A DNA stretch of 64,000 nucleotides, taken from positions 62,736 to 126,735 of the forward strand of contig PGYM01000001.1 of assembly GCA_002839675.1 (NCBI GenBank), written 5' to 3'. This document shows, one piece after another, positions 25,222 to 34,516 of the stretch (the stretch's first letter is position 1; each line of letters starts with the position of its first letter). The notes under the pieces were generated by a model. That model was not told the origin of the DNA. It worked only from the letters and a program-made list of their open reading frames with translations, and ran no database searches. A program made the translations under genes and the position numbers. Origin of the DNA: Methanomicrobiales archaeon HGW-Methanomicrobiales-1. GTDB taxonomy: Archaea > Halobacteriota > Methanomicrobia > Methanomicrobiales > Methanospirillaceae.

Positions 25222-27138
25222 ATGCCCGTGTCAATCCCGAAAGTCGATCTCAAATCCCAATCCATAACAAAAGAGCAGAAGGAAAAACTGCGACAACTCT
25301 TCCCGGAAGTGTTCTCGGAAGATACAATCGATTTTGAAAAACTCAAACTCACGCTCGGCGCTGACGCGGAGACCGTGAAAGAACGATTCGGGCTGACATG
25401 GAGCGGCAAGGCAGAATGTTTCCGGATCATCCAGGAGCCCTCGATAGGGACGCTCAAACCGGCAAAGGGAGAATCTGTTGACTGGGACTCAACAGAGAAT
25501 CTCTTCATCGAAGGCGACAACCTCGAAACCTTAAAACTGCTCCAGAAATCCTACTACGGCAAGGTCAAGATGATCTACATCGATCCGCCGTACAACACGG
25601 GCAACGAGTTCATCTACCCGGATAAATTTTCCGAAACTCTTGACACGTATCTTTCGTATAGTGGTCAGGCGGATGCTGAAGGCAGGAAATTCTCAACAAA
25701 CTCAGAAACGGGTGGACGATATCATTCGAAATGGCTGGACATGATGTACCCCCGGCTCTTCCTTGCCCGGAATTTATTGCGGGATGACGGTGTCATATTC
25801 ATCTCGATTGATGATCACGAGGTGCACAACCTCCGCGAGATGATGAACGAGATTTACGGGGAGGAAAATTTCATCGGAGAATTTGTCTGGCAATCGAAGA
25901 AAGGAGGGGGAAGTGATAAAGGCGGTGTTGTGAATGATCAAGAATACGTTATTTGCTATAGGAAATCTGAAACTGAAAATGCCCTCTCAAGAATTGAAAT
26001 TGAATCTGAAGAACTAGATGAACAGGATGAAATCGGCGCATTTCGAAAAGGCAGAGAACTAAATAAATGGGGGGCAGGCTCAAGCCGTTCGGATCGACCT
26101 ACGATGTGGTATCCGATTCCTGGTCCTGATGGAGAGGTCTTTCCAATACGAAATGATGGTAGTGAAGGGCGTTGGAGATTGAAAAAGAAAAATTTGTTAG
26201 CACTTGTCGAAAAGGGTGATGTTGAATTTGAAAAACGACCCGATGGGACATACATTGCATATGAGAAAATTAGATCAACAGACCCTCGCTTTAAACCATA
26301 TCGAACCTGGCTAACTGATATTGGTACTACAGCAGATGGATCAAAGGAATTAAAGAAAATATTTGATGGTAAAAAAGTCTATGATTTCCCCAAACCGGTT
26401 TCCTTATTGACTAACCTATTATCAATCGGTTCGAATGAGGAAGACGATATTATTCTAGATTTTTTCGCAGGATCATGTACAACTTCTCATGCGTTAATTA
26501 AGTTGAATCGAGAGGGAGATACTAACCGGAAATTTATCTGTATTCAATTGCCGGAATCCGTAAACGATACAACATCTACAGGGAAAAATGCAATTGAATT
26601 AGGGATGCCTACACTAGCTGAGGTTGGAAAAGAACGGATTCGCCGTGTCATCGACAAAATCAAACAAGAACAAAAAGAATCTGCAAAACAAAAGAAACTC
26701 GCAGATGATCCCGAAACTCCGCAGGATCTCGGCTTCCGCGTCTTCAAACTGAGCAAATCCAACTTCAAAGTATGGAACGGACAAGTTCCGGCAGACGGCA
26801 AAGTCGAAAAACAACTGGAAGACTTCATCGAGAACCTCCACAACGATGGCACCGATGAAGAGATCCTCTACGAACTCCTCCTCAAATCCGGGTTTGCCCT
26901 CACCATACCGGTAACGGAAAAGAAGATCGCTGGCAAAAAAGTGTACTCCATCGATAGCGATACGCTCCTCATCTGCCTTGAGCACAATCTCACCAAAGAT
27001 CTCATCGTGAAGATGGCAGAGATCAAACCGGCGCGGGCCATCTGCCTTGACGCAGGATTCAAAGGCAATGACCAGCTCAGGACCAACGCACTGGAGATCA
27101 TGAAGTCGCATGGCGTTACTGATTTCAGAACCGTGTGA
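25222..27138 (+). CDS. mod: type III restriction-modification system, Mod methyltransferase
   Basis: A 638-residue beta-class DNA N6-adenine methyltransferase. The catalytic motif DPPYNTGNEF (residues 121-130) comes before the SAM-binding DFFAGSCTTSHALI (near residue 413), as expected for the beta class. Between them lies the target-recognition region (about 25880-26640), which is clearly richer in A+T than either end and probably came by recombination. The protein specifies the target for both modification and restriction. It ends 13 bases before the YhcG-type gene. Confidence 0.93.
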   Translation: MPVSIPKVDLKSQSITKEQKEKLRQLFPEVFSEDTIDFEKLKLTLGADAETVKERFGLTWSGKAECFRIIQEPSIGTLKPAKGESVDWDSTENLFIEGDNLETLKLLQKSYYGKVKMIYIDPPYNTGNEFIYPDKFSETLDTYLSYSGQADAEGRKFSTNSETGGRYHSKWLDMMYPRLFLARNLLRDDGVIFISIDDHEVHNLREMMNEIYGEENFIGEFVWQSKKGGGSDKGGVVNDQEYVICYRKSETENALSRIEIESEELDEQDEIGAFRKGRELNKWGAGSSRSDRPTMWYPIPGPDGEVFPIRNDGSEGRWRLKKKNLLALVEKGDVEFEKRPDGTYIAYEKIRSTDPRFKPYRTWLTDIGTTADGSKELKKIFDGKKVYDFPKPVSLLTNLLSIGSNEEDDIILDFFAGSCTTSHALIKLNREGDTNRKFICIQLPESVNDTTSTGKNAIELGMPTLAEVGKERIRRVIDKIKQEQKESAKQKKLADDPETPQDLGFRVFKLSKSNFKVWNGQVPADGKVEKQLEDFIENLHNDGTDEEILYELLLKSGFALTIPVTEKKIAGKKVYSIDSDTLLICLEHNLTKDLIVKMAEIKPARAICLDAGFKGNDQLRTNALEIMKSHGVTDFRTV

Positions 27139-27151
27139 AAGGAGAGTCTTC

Positions 27152-28288
27152 ATGACAGGAAAACCCGTAAAATCGAAAAGTCCGTCACCCGCTGAACCCA
27201 TCCTCCCGCTCGTTCAGGAGATCCGTGACCTGGTGCAGAGCGCACGGAGGGCAGCGGCACAGAACGTCAACACCCTGCAGGTCGTCACCAACTTTGAGAT
27301 TGGCCGGCGGATCGTGGAGTTTGAACAACAGGGGAACAGACGAGCGGAATATGGGGAACGAATAGTACGAGAACTTTCACAGAGGCTGACCGCAGAGCTC
27401 GGGCGCGGATTTTCTAAGAGTAATTTAGAGTACATGCGCCGGTTTTACCTCGAATATTATGAGGCCGTACCCCCAATTGCCCAAACAGTGTCTGGGCAAT
27501 TGCCGGCAAAAACAACGACGGAAACTCCAATTAGGCAAACACTGTCTGCCCAATTCACACCCACCTTCACCCTCAGCTGGTCGCACTATATCGTCCTCAT
27601 GACTATCGAAAACCGGGACGAGCGCCGGTTTTACGAGATAGAATCCCGGCAAAACCAATGGTCGCTTTCCGAACTCAAACGGCAGTTCAACTCCGGCATC
27701 TACGAACGACTCGCACTCAGCCGGGACAAAAAAGGAGTAAAAGCCCTTGCAGATAAAGGACAGATCATCGGCAATCCGCAGGACATGCTCAAAGATCCCT
27801 ATGTTCTCGAATTCCTCGGGCTCGATGAGAATTCACACTACTCCGAGAGCGATCTCGAATCCGCTATCATCGATAAACTGGAAATATTTCTCCTGGAACT
27901 TGGCAAAGGATTTCTCTTCGAATCCCGGCAGAAGCGGTTCACTTTCGATGCCGACCATTTCTATGTGGACCTCGTCTTCTACAACCGCATCCTCCGGTGC
28001 TATGTTTTGATTGACCTCAAGATCGGAAAACTCACGCACGAGAACCTCGGCCAGATGCAGATGTACGTCAATTATTACAACCGCGAAGTGAAACTTACCG
28101 ATGAGAACCCAACCATTGGCATGATCCTCTGCAAGACAAAGAACGATGCCCTCGTCAACCTTACCCTGCCGGAGAATGCGAACATCTACGCATCCCAGTA
28201 CCAGCTCTACCTTCCCTCAAAAGAGGAACTGAAGAAGAAACTGATCGAATGGTCAGAAACTGCATCCGACATGCCGGAGGCCACATAA
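27152..28288 (+). CDS. YhcG/DUF1016 family PD-(D/E)XK nuclease
   Basis: A 378-residue protein with the DUF1016 N-terminal helical domain (IRDLVQSARRAAAQNVN ... IGRRIVEFEQQG) and a C-terminal nuclease-like domain with FYVDLVFYNR and CYVLIDLKIGKLTHENLGQM, in which D and D-x-K fit a PD-(D/E)XK centre. I start it at the ATG at 27152, which has an AAAGGAG site. An extra segment rich in Gln/Thr (SGQLPAKTTTETPIRQTLSA) interrupts the N-terminal domain. It lies between mod and res and is co-transcribed with them. Confidence 0.88.
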   Translation: MTGKPVKSKSPSPAEPILPLVQEIRDLVQSARRAAAQNVNTLQVVTNFEIGRRIVEFEQQGNRRAEYGERIVRELSQRLTAELGRGFSKSNLEYMRRFYLEYYEAVPPIAQTVSGQLPAKTTTETPIRQTLSAQFTPTFTLSWSHYIVLMTIENRDERRFYEIESRQNQWSLSELKRQFNSGIYERLALSRDKKGVKALADKGQIIGNPQDMLKDPYVLEFLGLDENSHYSESDLESAIIDKLEIFLLELGKGFLFESRQKRFTFDADHFYVDLVFYNRILRCYVLIDLKIGKLTHENLGQMQMYVNYYNREVKLTDENPTIGMILCKTKNDALVNLTLPENANIYASQYQLYLPSKEELKKKLIEWSETASDMPEAT

Positions 28289-28291
28289 CTC

Positions 28292-31192
28292 ATGATGAAG
28301 TTCCGGTTCGATGCGAACCAGCAGTACCAGCGGGATGCGATCGATGCCGTGGTCGGGCTCTTCGATAGCCAGACCCTGAACGCCGGCGATTACGAAGTCT
28401 CGCTCAACCCCCTCCTCGAATCGAGAGGACAGGCACTCATCCAGAACGAACTCGGATACGGTAACCGGCTCGTGATCGATGATGTAACCATCAATAAAAA
28501 TCTCAAAACCATCCAGAAGAAAAACGACATTTACTCGAATGACGACATCGCCACCAAGGAGAAAAACTTCACCATAGAGATGGAGACCGGCACCGGTAAG
28601 ACCTACGTCTATCTCCGGACCGTCTTCGAACTCAACAAAAAATACGGGTTCAGAAAGTTCATCATCGTCGTCCCGTCGATAGCCATCCGCGAAGGGGTAC
28701 TCAAATCCATCGAGATCACTCTCGAACACTTCAGGGATCTGTACAATAACGTCCCCTTCACCTATTTTGTCTATGACTCCAAGAGAGTCAGCCAGCTCAG
28801 GAGTTACGCAGCGGGCAATGACCTGCAAATCATGATCATCAACATCGACGCCTTCAACAAAAAAGAGAATAACATCATCCACGACACCCGCGATCAGATG
28901 GGCGGCAGGAAACCCATCGAATTCATTCAGACTACAAATCCGGTCGTCATTCTCGATGAACCCCAGAATATGGAGAGCGATAAAGCAAAGGACGCCATCG
29001 CATCCTTAAACCCGCTGTGTACACTCCGGTATTCAGCAACTCACCGCGATCTCTATAATCCCGTCTACCATCTCGGCCCGGTCCAGGCATTCCAGATGAA
29101 CCTCGTCAAAAAGATCTCGGTTGCGTCGGTCCTTGCCGAGAACGATCCCACGCAATCCTATATCAAAATCGAAGAGATCCATCTCGACAAACCGCCCCTC
29201 AAAGCCAAGATCCGGTTGTATAAAATGGGAACCGCCGGCCCGAAACTCATGTCAGCAATCCTCAAAAAAGATGAGGACCTCTATGTAAAATCGGCAAAGA
29301 ATCCCATCTATGAAAACGGGTTCATCGTCACCGAGATCAATGCCCAGCCGGGCAGGGAATTTGTCAAATTTTCAAACGGTGTAAGGATGCGGCCCGGGCA
29401 GGAACAAGGCGGAGCCCGGCAGGATATCGTAAAAAAACAGATCAAAGAGACCATCCACGCCCACTTTGAAAAAGAATGGCAGTTGAAAGACAAGGGCATC
29501 AAAGTCCTCTCGCTCTTCTTTATCGACCGGGTAGATAATTACCGGAAATATTCCGATACCGGCGTGACAAAAGGGATCTATGCCGAATGGTTTGAAGAGG
29601 CATACCGCGAACTCGCCGAAGAGTACAAGCAGGCCGGTCTCACGATCCTGCCCGCAGAAGAAGTCCACAACGGTTATTTTTCAAAGGACAACAAAGGACA
29701 CTTCAAGGATACGGAAGGACGCTCACGACTTGATGAGGACACTTACAGCCTCATCATGAAAGACAAGGAGCGACTGCTCGATCCACAAAATCCCTTGAAA
29801 TTCATCTTCTCGCACTCCGCTCTTCGCGAAGGTTGGGACAATCCCAATGTCTTCCAGATCTGTACACTCAACGAAACCGTATCCACGCTCAAAAAGCGGC
29901 AGGAGATCGGCCGGGGGCTGAGGCTGCCGGTAAACAAAGACGGTGACCGGGTCTTCAGTACCGAGATAAACAACCTCGTGGTGGTGGCCAACGAGAGTTA
30001 CACGGACTTTGTTGCTGCTCTTCAGCACGAGTTTGAAGAAGAGGGCATCGTCTTCGGGCGCCTTCCGGTGGAAGCATTCCAGGGCCTCCGTATCGGAAAA
30101 GCCGGTGAGGAACGGCCCCTCACACCAGAAGAAACCGAAGAACTCCGGACACACATACAGGACAACGGATGGATTGATGATGACGGGAAGATTAACGATA
30201 CATTCGGTCAGGCCGTAGAAAACCATACCTTTGTTGTCCCGGAAAAATTCAGGCCCGCAACCCGGGAGATTATCGAGATCATTGACCGGCATAAGATCGA
30301 AAATCACGTCACCCGGTACCGTCCCATAAAAAGCAAAGTCAGGGAAGATGTGCTGCTCGATCCGGAATTCGAAAAGTTCTGGAATGCTATCAGTCAGAAG
30401 ACCATTTATTCCGTCAATTACGACACCGGCGACCTTATAAAACGAACCGCTGCTGCAATAAAAAAGATGGAAAAGATCGAACCGCTGAAAATTACCACCA
30501 CGGTCGCTGATGTCTTATTCAAAACAAGCGGTATCGAAGCCCAGGAAGTCAGAACCCCTGATCACGAGTATCTCACGCAAAGGACCCATATCCCGGATAT
30601 TCTTTCCTATATCCAGAGCAGGGTTGAACTGACCCGGCATACGATTTTTGAAATCCTCAAAAAGTCCGGGCGTCTCGGTGATCTTATCAAAAATCCCCAG
30701 CAGTTCATGGATGCATCGGTAAAGTGCATCCAGGATGAACTGCACCGGATAATCATTGAGGGGATACAATACGAACGGCTGAATGAGATCGCCTATGAAA
30801 TGAGCCGGTTCAGAACCGATGAGCACGAAAAAGAGTTCATCAACGATCGTATTGTCCCGACCAAAAAATCACTTTATGATTACATCACTTATGACTCAAT
30901 CACCGAGAAGAAATTTGCCGAGGGTCTTGAATCCTTAAAAGATATCAAATATTTCATCAAACTGCCCGCATGGTTCAAGATTCCGACACCGGTCGGGCAG
31001 TATAATCCGGATTGGGCGATCTTAAAGCAGAACGGAAAGATCGTTTACATGATTCGGGAGACGAAGGGCACGAAAGATGCCCTTGGATTGAGACTTGGGG
31101 AGAGTGAGAAGATCGCATGTGGTGAAAAACACTTTGAAGCGATTGGCATCGATTACAAGATAGCGACAAGTATTAACGATGCGGGATTGTGA
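28292..31192 (+). CDS. res: type III restriction-modification system, Res endonuclease/helicase
   Basis: A 966-residue subunit with a superfamily 2 helicase core: Walker A TGTGKTYVYL (about residue 97), DEAD-like box ILDEPQNMES (about residue 220), SATHRD, and the later LREGWDNPNVFQ and EIGRGLRLPV motifs. A PD-(D/E)XK endonuclease domain sits at the C terminus (NPDWAILKQNGKIVYMIRETKG). Res translocates on DNA and cuts with Mod after meeting unmodified sites. It starts three bases after the YhcG-type gene. Confidence 0.93.
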   Translation: MMKFRFDANQQYQRDAIDAVVGLFDSQTLNAGDYEVSLNPLLESRGQALIQNELGYGNRLVIDDVTINKNLKTIQKKNDIYSNDDIATKEKNFTIEMETGTGKTYVYLRTVFELNKKYGFRKFIIVVPSIAIREGVLKSIEITLEHFRDLYNNVPFTYFVYDSKRVSQLRSYAAGNDLQIMIINIDAFNKKENNIIHDTRDQMGGRKPIEFIQTTNPVVILDEPQNMESDKAKDAIASLNPLCTLRYSATHRDLYNPVYHLGPVQAFQMNLVKKISVASVLAENDPTQSYIKIEEIHLDKPPLKAKIRLYKMGTAGPKLMSAILKKDEDLYVKSAKNPIYENGFIVTEINAQPGREFVKFSNGVRMRPGQEQGGARQDIVKKQIKETIHAHFEKEWQLKDKGIKVLSLFFIDRVDNYRKYSDTGVTKGIYAEWFEEAYRELAEEYKQAGLTILPAEEVHNGYFSKDNKGHFKDTEGRSRLDEDTYSLIMKDKERLLDPQNPLKFIFSHSALREGWDNPNVFQICTLNETVSTLKKRQEIGRGLRLPVNKDGDRVFSTEINNLVVVANESYTDFVAALQHEFEEEGIVFGRLPVEAFQGLRIGKAGEERPLTPEETEELRTHIQDNGWIDDDGKINDTFGQAVENHTFVVPEKFRPATREIIEIIDRHKIENHVTRYRPIKSKVREDVLLDPEFEKFWNAISQKTIYSVNYDTGDLIKRTAAAIKKMEKIEPLKITTTVADVLFKTSGIEAQEVRTPDHEYLTQRTHIPDILSYIQSRVELTRHTIFEILKKSGRLGDLIKNPQQFMDASVKCIQDELHRIIIEGIQYERLNEIAYEMSRFRTDEHEKEFINDRIVPTKKSLYDYITYDSITEKKFAEGLESLKDIKYFIKLPAWFKIPTPVGQYNPDWAILKQNGKIVYMIRETKGTKDALGLRLGESEKIACGEKHFEAIGIDYKIATSINDAGL

Positions 31193-31251
31193 GATAAAAC
31201 TCCATCAACTATTTTGAATCGTGCCCTCTCCCGCCAGATCAGATTAGTCCT

Positions 31252-31536
31252 CTATTTCTTCGCTTTCCGTCCCATCTGCACTTTCTGGACAGTGATAAGC
31301 CCGTGCTCCACCATCGCCTCGACTTCCGGGACAATCGCCATGATCTTCTCTTCGGTGTCCACCACCGTGATCACGACCGGAAGATCCAGCGAGAGATTGA
31401 GTGCTATCCGGTCCGAAGTGAATGCCGGAAGATCGTTCCCCGTGTGGATCAGCGGGAGGTGTTCAATGGGCAATATGGCAAAAGGGCACATCAAACCGCT
31501 AAGTACCTCTAAGGAAAATATGAATTTTTTTATCAA
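31252..31536 (-). pseudogene. DUF190-type protein, N-terminally altered
   Basis: The C-terminal part (LPVVITVVDTEEKIMAIVPEVEAMVEHGLITVQKVQ) matches the DUF190 family, small PII-like proteins often encoded by the fluoride exporter gene crcB. The typical N-terminal strand and the conserved glycine loop are missing; the first 45 residues (MIKKFIFSLEVLSGL...) look unrelated. No crcB gene is nearby. It is probably a 5'-truncated remnant, though a short start inside the frame could still give a partial product. Confidence 0.6.
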
Positions 31537-31563
31537 TCCGATTCGATCGGATAAAAAATGAGG

Positions 31564-32892
31564 TTAGTACGTGGCAAGATACCGGTTGAGTTCCCACGGG
31601 TGGACCGCGAGACGGAACGCATCGATCTCTGCCTCGGCGATTCGGGCGAGGTTCTCAACCATATGGCTGCCGAGTGCATCGCAAATCACCTTATCCTTCA
31701 TCAGGTATGCCTGGGACTCCGCGAGACTTCCGGGCAGCATCTCGATCTTCATCTTCTTGCGCTCTTTCTCACTCAGGTGATAGATATTGACATCAGTACT
31801 CTCCGGGGGCATGATCTTGTTCTTCACACCGTCAAGCCCGGCTGCGAGCATGCAGGCGAACGTGAGATACGGGTTGCACATCGGGTCCGGGCTCCGGAAT
31901 TCTGCACGGGTACCGTTGCCCCGGGCGGCAGGTACGCGTACCAGTGCCGAACGGTTCGCGTCGCTCCATGAGATATAACACGGCGCTTCATAACCGGGGA
32001 CAAGCCGCTTGTACGAATTGATCGTCGGGTTTGCAACACGGGTGATAGCTTTTGCATGCTTTAAGATGCCGCCGATGTAATAGAGAGCAGTGTCGCTGAG
32101 TCCCTTGGGTGCATCGGCATCGAAGAATGCATTCTTCCCATCTTTTGAAAGCGAGCCGTGGGTGTGCATGCCGCTCCCGTTGATACCGGCAATGGGTTTT
32201 GCCATGAACGATGCATGGAGCCCGTGCCTGAGCGCGATGGTCTTTGATGCATACTTCTGGGTCACCACGCGGTCGGCCGTCGTAACGGCATCAGTATATT
32301 TGAAATTGATCTCGTGCTGACTTGCCGCGACTTCGTGGTGGGACATCTCAATCTCAAAGCCCATCTCGGTCAGCGAGAGCACAATATCCCGTCTCACATC
32401 CTCGGCCCGGTCATTGGGGGCAAGATCAAAATAACAGCCCAGATCGGAGAATTGTGTTGTCGGCCTCCCATCGACAAGGTTAAACAGGAAAAATTCTAGT
32501 TCCGGGCCGGTATTGAAACTGTATCCCATCTTTGCAGATTCTGCCATCGCTCTCTTCAGGACATACCGGGGATCACCCTCGAAGGGCTTGTTCCCATACG
32601 TGTAAATATCGCAGACAAACCGGGCAATCTTGCCTTCAACAATTTTCCAGGGTAACACTGCATAGGATGCAGGATCTGCCTTCAGCAGCATATCGGATTC
32701 TTCGATGCGGGTAAATCCCTCGATGGATGATCCGTCAAACCATGTCCCCTCTGTCAGGGATTTCTCCACCTGAGCTACCGGTATTTCCACATTCTTGGGT
32801 ATGCCCAGTACGTCCGTGAACTGGAGTCGGATGAATTTTATATCGTCTTTTTTAATTCTGTCAAGCATTCGGGTGACTTCAGCGGTTGTCAT
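31564..32892 (-). CDS. glnA: glutamine synthetase, type I (GlnA)
   Basis: A 442-residue enzyme that makes glutamine from glutamate, ammonia and ATP. Family features seen: the N-terminal FTDVLGIPKNVEIP, WFDGSSIEGF, the ATP-binding MAKPIAGINGSGMHTHGSL, and NPTINSYKRLVPGYEAP. The adenylylation tyrosine signature with its 25-residue insertion (beta-type) is absent and the length fits the alpha subtype, so feedback control, not adenylylation, is expected. The stop is close to the DUF190 remnant. Confidence 0.95.
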   Translation of the reverse strand: MTTAEVTRMLDRIKKDDIKFIRLQFTDVLGIPKNVEIPVAQVEKSLTEGTWFDGSSIEGFTRIEESDMLLKADPASYAVLPWKIVEGKIARFVCDIYTYGNKPFEGDPRYVLKRAMAESAKMGYSFNTGPELEFFLFNLVDGRPTTQFSDLGCYFDLAPNDRAEDVRRDIVLSLTEMGFEIEMSHHEVAASQHEINFKYTDAVTTADRVVTQKYASKTIALRHGLHASFMAKPIAGINGSGMHTHGSLSKDGKNAFFDADAPKGLSDTALYYIGGILKHAKAITRVANPTINSYKRLVPGYEAPCYISWSDANRSALVRVPAARGNGTRAEFRSPDPMCNPYLTFACMLAAGLDGVKNKIMPPESTDVNIYHLSEKERKKMKIEMLPGSLAESQAYLMKDKVICDALGSHMVENLARIAEAEIDAFRLAVHPWELNRYLATY

Positions 32893-33273
32893 GATACACT
32901 TCTCCTCATTAGGATAGTTTCACAGGAACGGTGCGAAAAAAGCAAAGAAGCCGGTCTGAACATCCGGCACCATGACCTTCTGACCTTTCCTCCTCGGTTG
33001 TGCTTTAGGTTGTAGCAGAAGTCATCAGCCGGATATGGCGGTTTTAGGCGGACTTCATCGCCGGTATGATAGATTGGTGTGGAATAATAATTGAAGGTTA
33101 CGACCTGTATTATTCGTCGTCAAAACAGGTTGTGACGCTTTTCCTATAATTTGAATCTGACGATCTGCCGAATGTTCAGGCGTTATCAACCAGAGGAAAG
33201 AAGCCGGGTTCTTTCTTTTCTTTCCATTGCGTGGGAACATTTTATCATCTCACCGCAGAACTGTTGAACTATC
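32893..33273. other. Divergent intergenic region with several hairpins
   Basis: It lies between glnA (minus) and the DUF2124-type gene (plus). A 12-base-pair hairpin is at 33097-33136; other arms are GCCGG/CCGGC (about 32950-32968) and GAAGT/ACTTC (about 33021-33054). AT-rich promoter-like stretches lie around 33080 and 33145. A GGAA-N6-TTCC NrpR-type operator was looked for and not found. Confidence 0.4.
33097..33136 (+). ncRNA. Candidate RNA hairpin upstream of DUF2124-type gene
   Basis: Arms GTTACGACCTGT (33097-33108) and ACAGGTTGTGAC (33125-33136) with a 16-base loop. In RNA all twelve pairs form, two of them G-U wobbles. It may be part of a leader of the downstream gene or an independent small RNA. 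Confidence 0.35.
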
Positions 33274-33762
33274 ATGACCCGGAAAGAACTATTTCATGGT
33301 GTCGAGGGGATCCTGGATCCGTTTAAGGATTTTCTCGTGACAAAGGGATTAAAGAAGGGCGACCAGGTAGTTTATTACGGAGTTCCCGGCACGTGTACGC
33401 CGTTTGTCGAGATGCTTGGATTTGCCATCAACTCCCTTGAACTTGAACAGGTCTTTGTACCGATGATGAACGAGAGCAAAGCATACAGGTTGCAGTCGGT
33501 TCGCGAAATCGGGATGCAGGCCCGCGTTTCATCGGTAGGTCTGAAACCAAAGGCAATTGTCATCCTGGGGGGACTCTCCATGCCTGATGTGCCTGTAAAA
33601 GTGGAGAAGGTGAAAGCGGTTATTGACAAACATCCCGGGGCATTGGTCATGGGGTTCTGTTTCATGCATATGTTTGAAAAAGCCGGGTGGCTCACTGAGA
33701 TCTCGTTTGACTGCCTGATCGATGCAATGATCGATCCGGTTGAGGTTACAACGAAATCCTGA
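33274..33762 (+). CDS. DUF2124-like protein (COG4090-like, archaeal)
   Basis: A 162-residue protein that starts MTRKELFHGVEGILDPFKDF and has the conserved block YYGVPGTCTPFVEMLGFAI, followed by VILGGLSMPDVPVKVEK and VMGFCFMHMFEKAGW. This matches my memory of a methanogen-specific family with no known function; the family label is likely but not certain. The Cys in GTCTPF and the FCFMHMF motif could bind a metal or cofactor. A decayed copy of its start is at 23015-23095. Confidence 0.75.
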   Translation: MTRKELFHGVEGILDPFKDFLVTKGLKKGDQVVYYGVPGTCTPFVEMLGFAINSLELEQVFVPMMNESKAYRLQSVREIGMQARVSSVGLKPKAIVILGGLSMPDVPVKVEKVKAVIDKHPGALVMGFCFMHMFEKAGWLTEISFDCLIDAMIDPVEVTTKS

Positions 33763-33766
33763 TCCC

Positions 33767-33794
33767 CGGAAAGACCTGTCAGAAAAACGCAGAA
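33767..33794 (+). repeat. Short repeat, copy 2 of 2
   Basis: Begins CGGAAAGACCTGTCAG and differs from the copy at 19715-19742 at two of 28 positions. It starts within a few bases of the stop of the DUF2124-type gene. Confidence 0.6.
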
Positions 33795-33940
33795 GCGAAA
33801 GCGTCTGATCCCCCCCCTCACTCACACCGCAATTCACGTTATAATCACGACAATTCTGATATTCCCCCGTATTGGTTTCATCTCCATCCTTTTTTTAAAT
33901 CTTCATAGAAGAATTCTATTCTTCCCTGCCTTATTTTCCG

Positions 33941-34220
33941 GGAAAAACCGGCATGTCGGAAAAAACGACCTTCATATTCGCATTCCGGCAGCCTTTTCAG
34001 GGTCCGGATGGGGTAAATTAAGTGGCGAAAATCGCATCGATTTAATGGCCTTTGGTGGGCTTTAGGAGGGGGTGATTCCTGCCGTATTTTGGCAAACAGA
34101 GCGATATATGCCCCCCGTTTCCACAGGTGCCGAAACGGACTGTTTTACGAGGTTTTCCGGATAGGGGCATGGCAATCGGAGCCTGAATTGGGCTTATTTT
34201 CCCTCAGGGTTCAGACCTCC
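33941..34220 (+). repeat. Dispersed intergenic repeat, copy 3
   Basis: A well-preserved copy, from GGAAAAACCGGCATGTCGG through GGGGTAAATTAAGTGGCG, CGTATTTTGGCAAACAG and TTTTACGAGGTTTTCCGG to the terminal stem-loop AGCCT-GAATT-GGGCT and TATTTTCCCTCAGGG. The left arm has T in place of C, which still pairs with G. It begins 179 bases after the DUF2124-type stop. Confidence 0.8.
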
Positions 34221-34261
34221 TGATTCCAGACATCTCCGACGAAGGGTAATGAGAGAACAGA

Positions 34262-34516
34262 TCACCGATCATATACTTTCTTTCTCGGGCCAATTTTGAC
34301 AACGGAGATCAGCAATGCGGAATCATCGATTTTAAGGATAGCGCGTTTGGTTCCGACACGCTGATGGTAATACGGATACCCTTCGCATCGTTTAGCCGTG
34401 CGGTGCGGATCTTCAGATAACGATTCAATTTTATCAACAATTCGTTTTGAAATGTGCGAGGATAATTTTTCCAAATATTTACGGGTCCGGTCTGTCCAGA
34501 GAAAAGATTAACTCAT
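34262..34516 (-). pseudogene. RelE/ParE-type toxin, stop at codon 3
   Basis: From the ATG at 34516 the frame reads Met, Ser, TAA, then SFLWTDRTRKYLEKLSSHIS and continues open to 34262 with the RelE-type ending YHQRVGTKRAILKIDD and KIGPRKKVYDR. The in-frame TAA at 34510-34508 cuts off a protein that otherwise has full family length (84 codons). A TTG at 34474 could restart translation to give a 70-residue product lacking the first strand. The antitoxin upstream is also broken. Confidence 0.75.

Noticed and set aside
31564-32892. Adenylylation-controlled (beta-type) glutamine synthetase
   Set aside because: The tyrosine adenylylation motif and associated insertion are missing, so the alpha-type call was kept.
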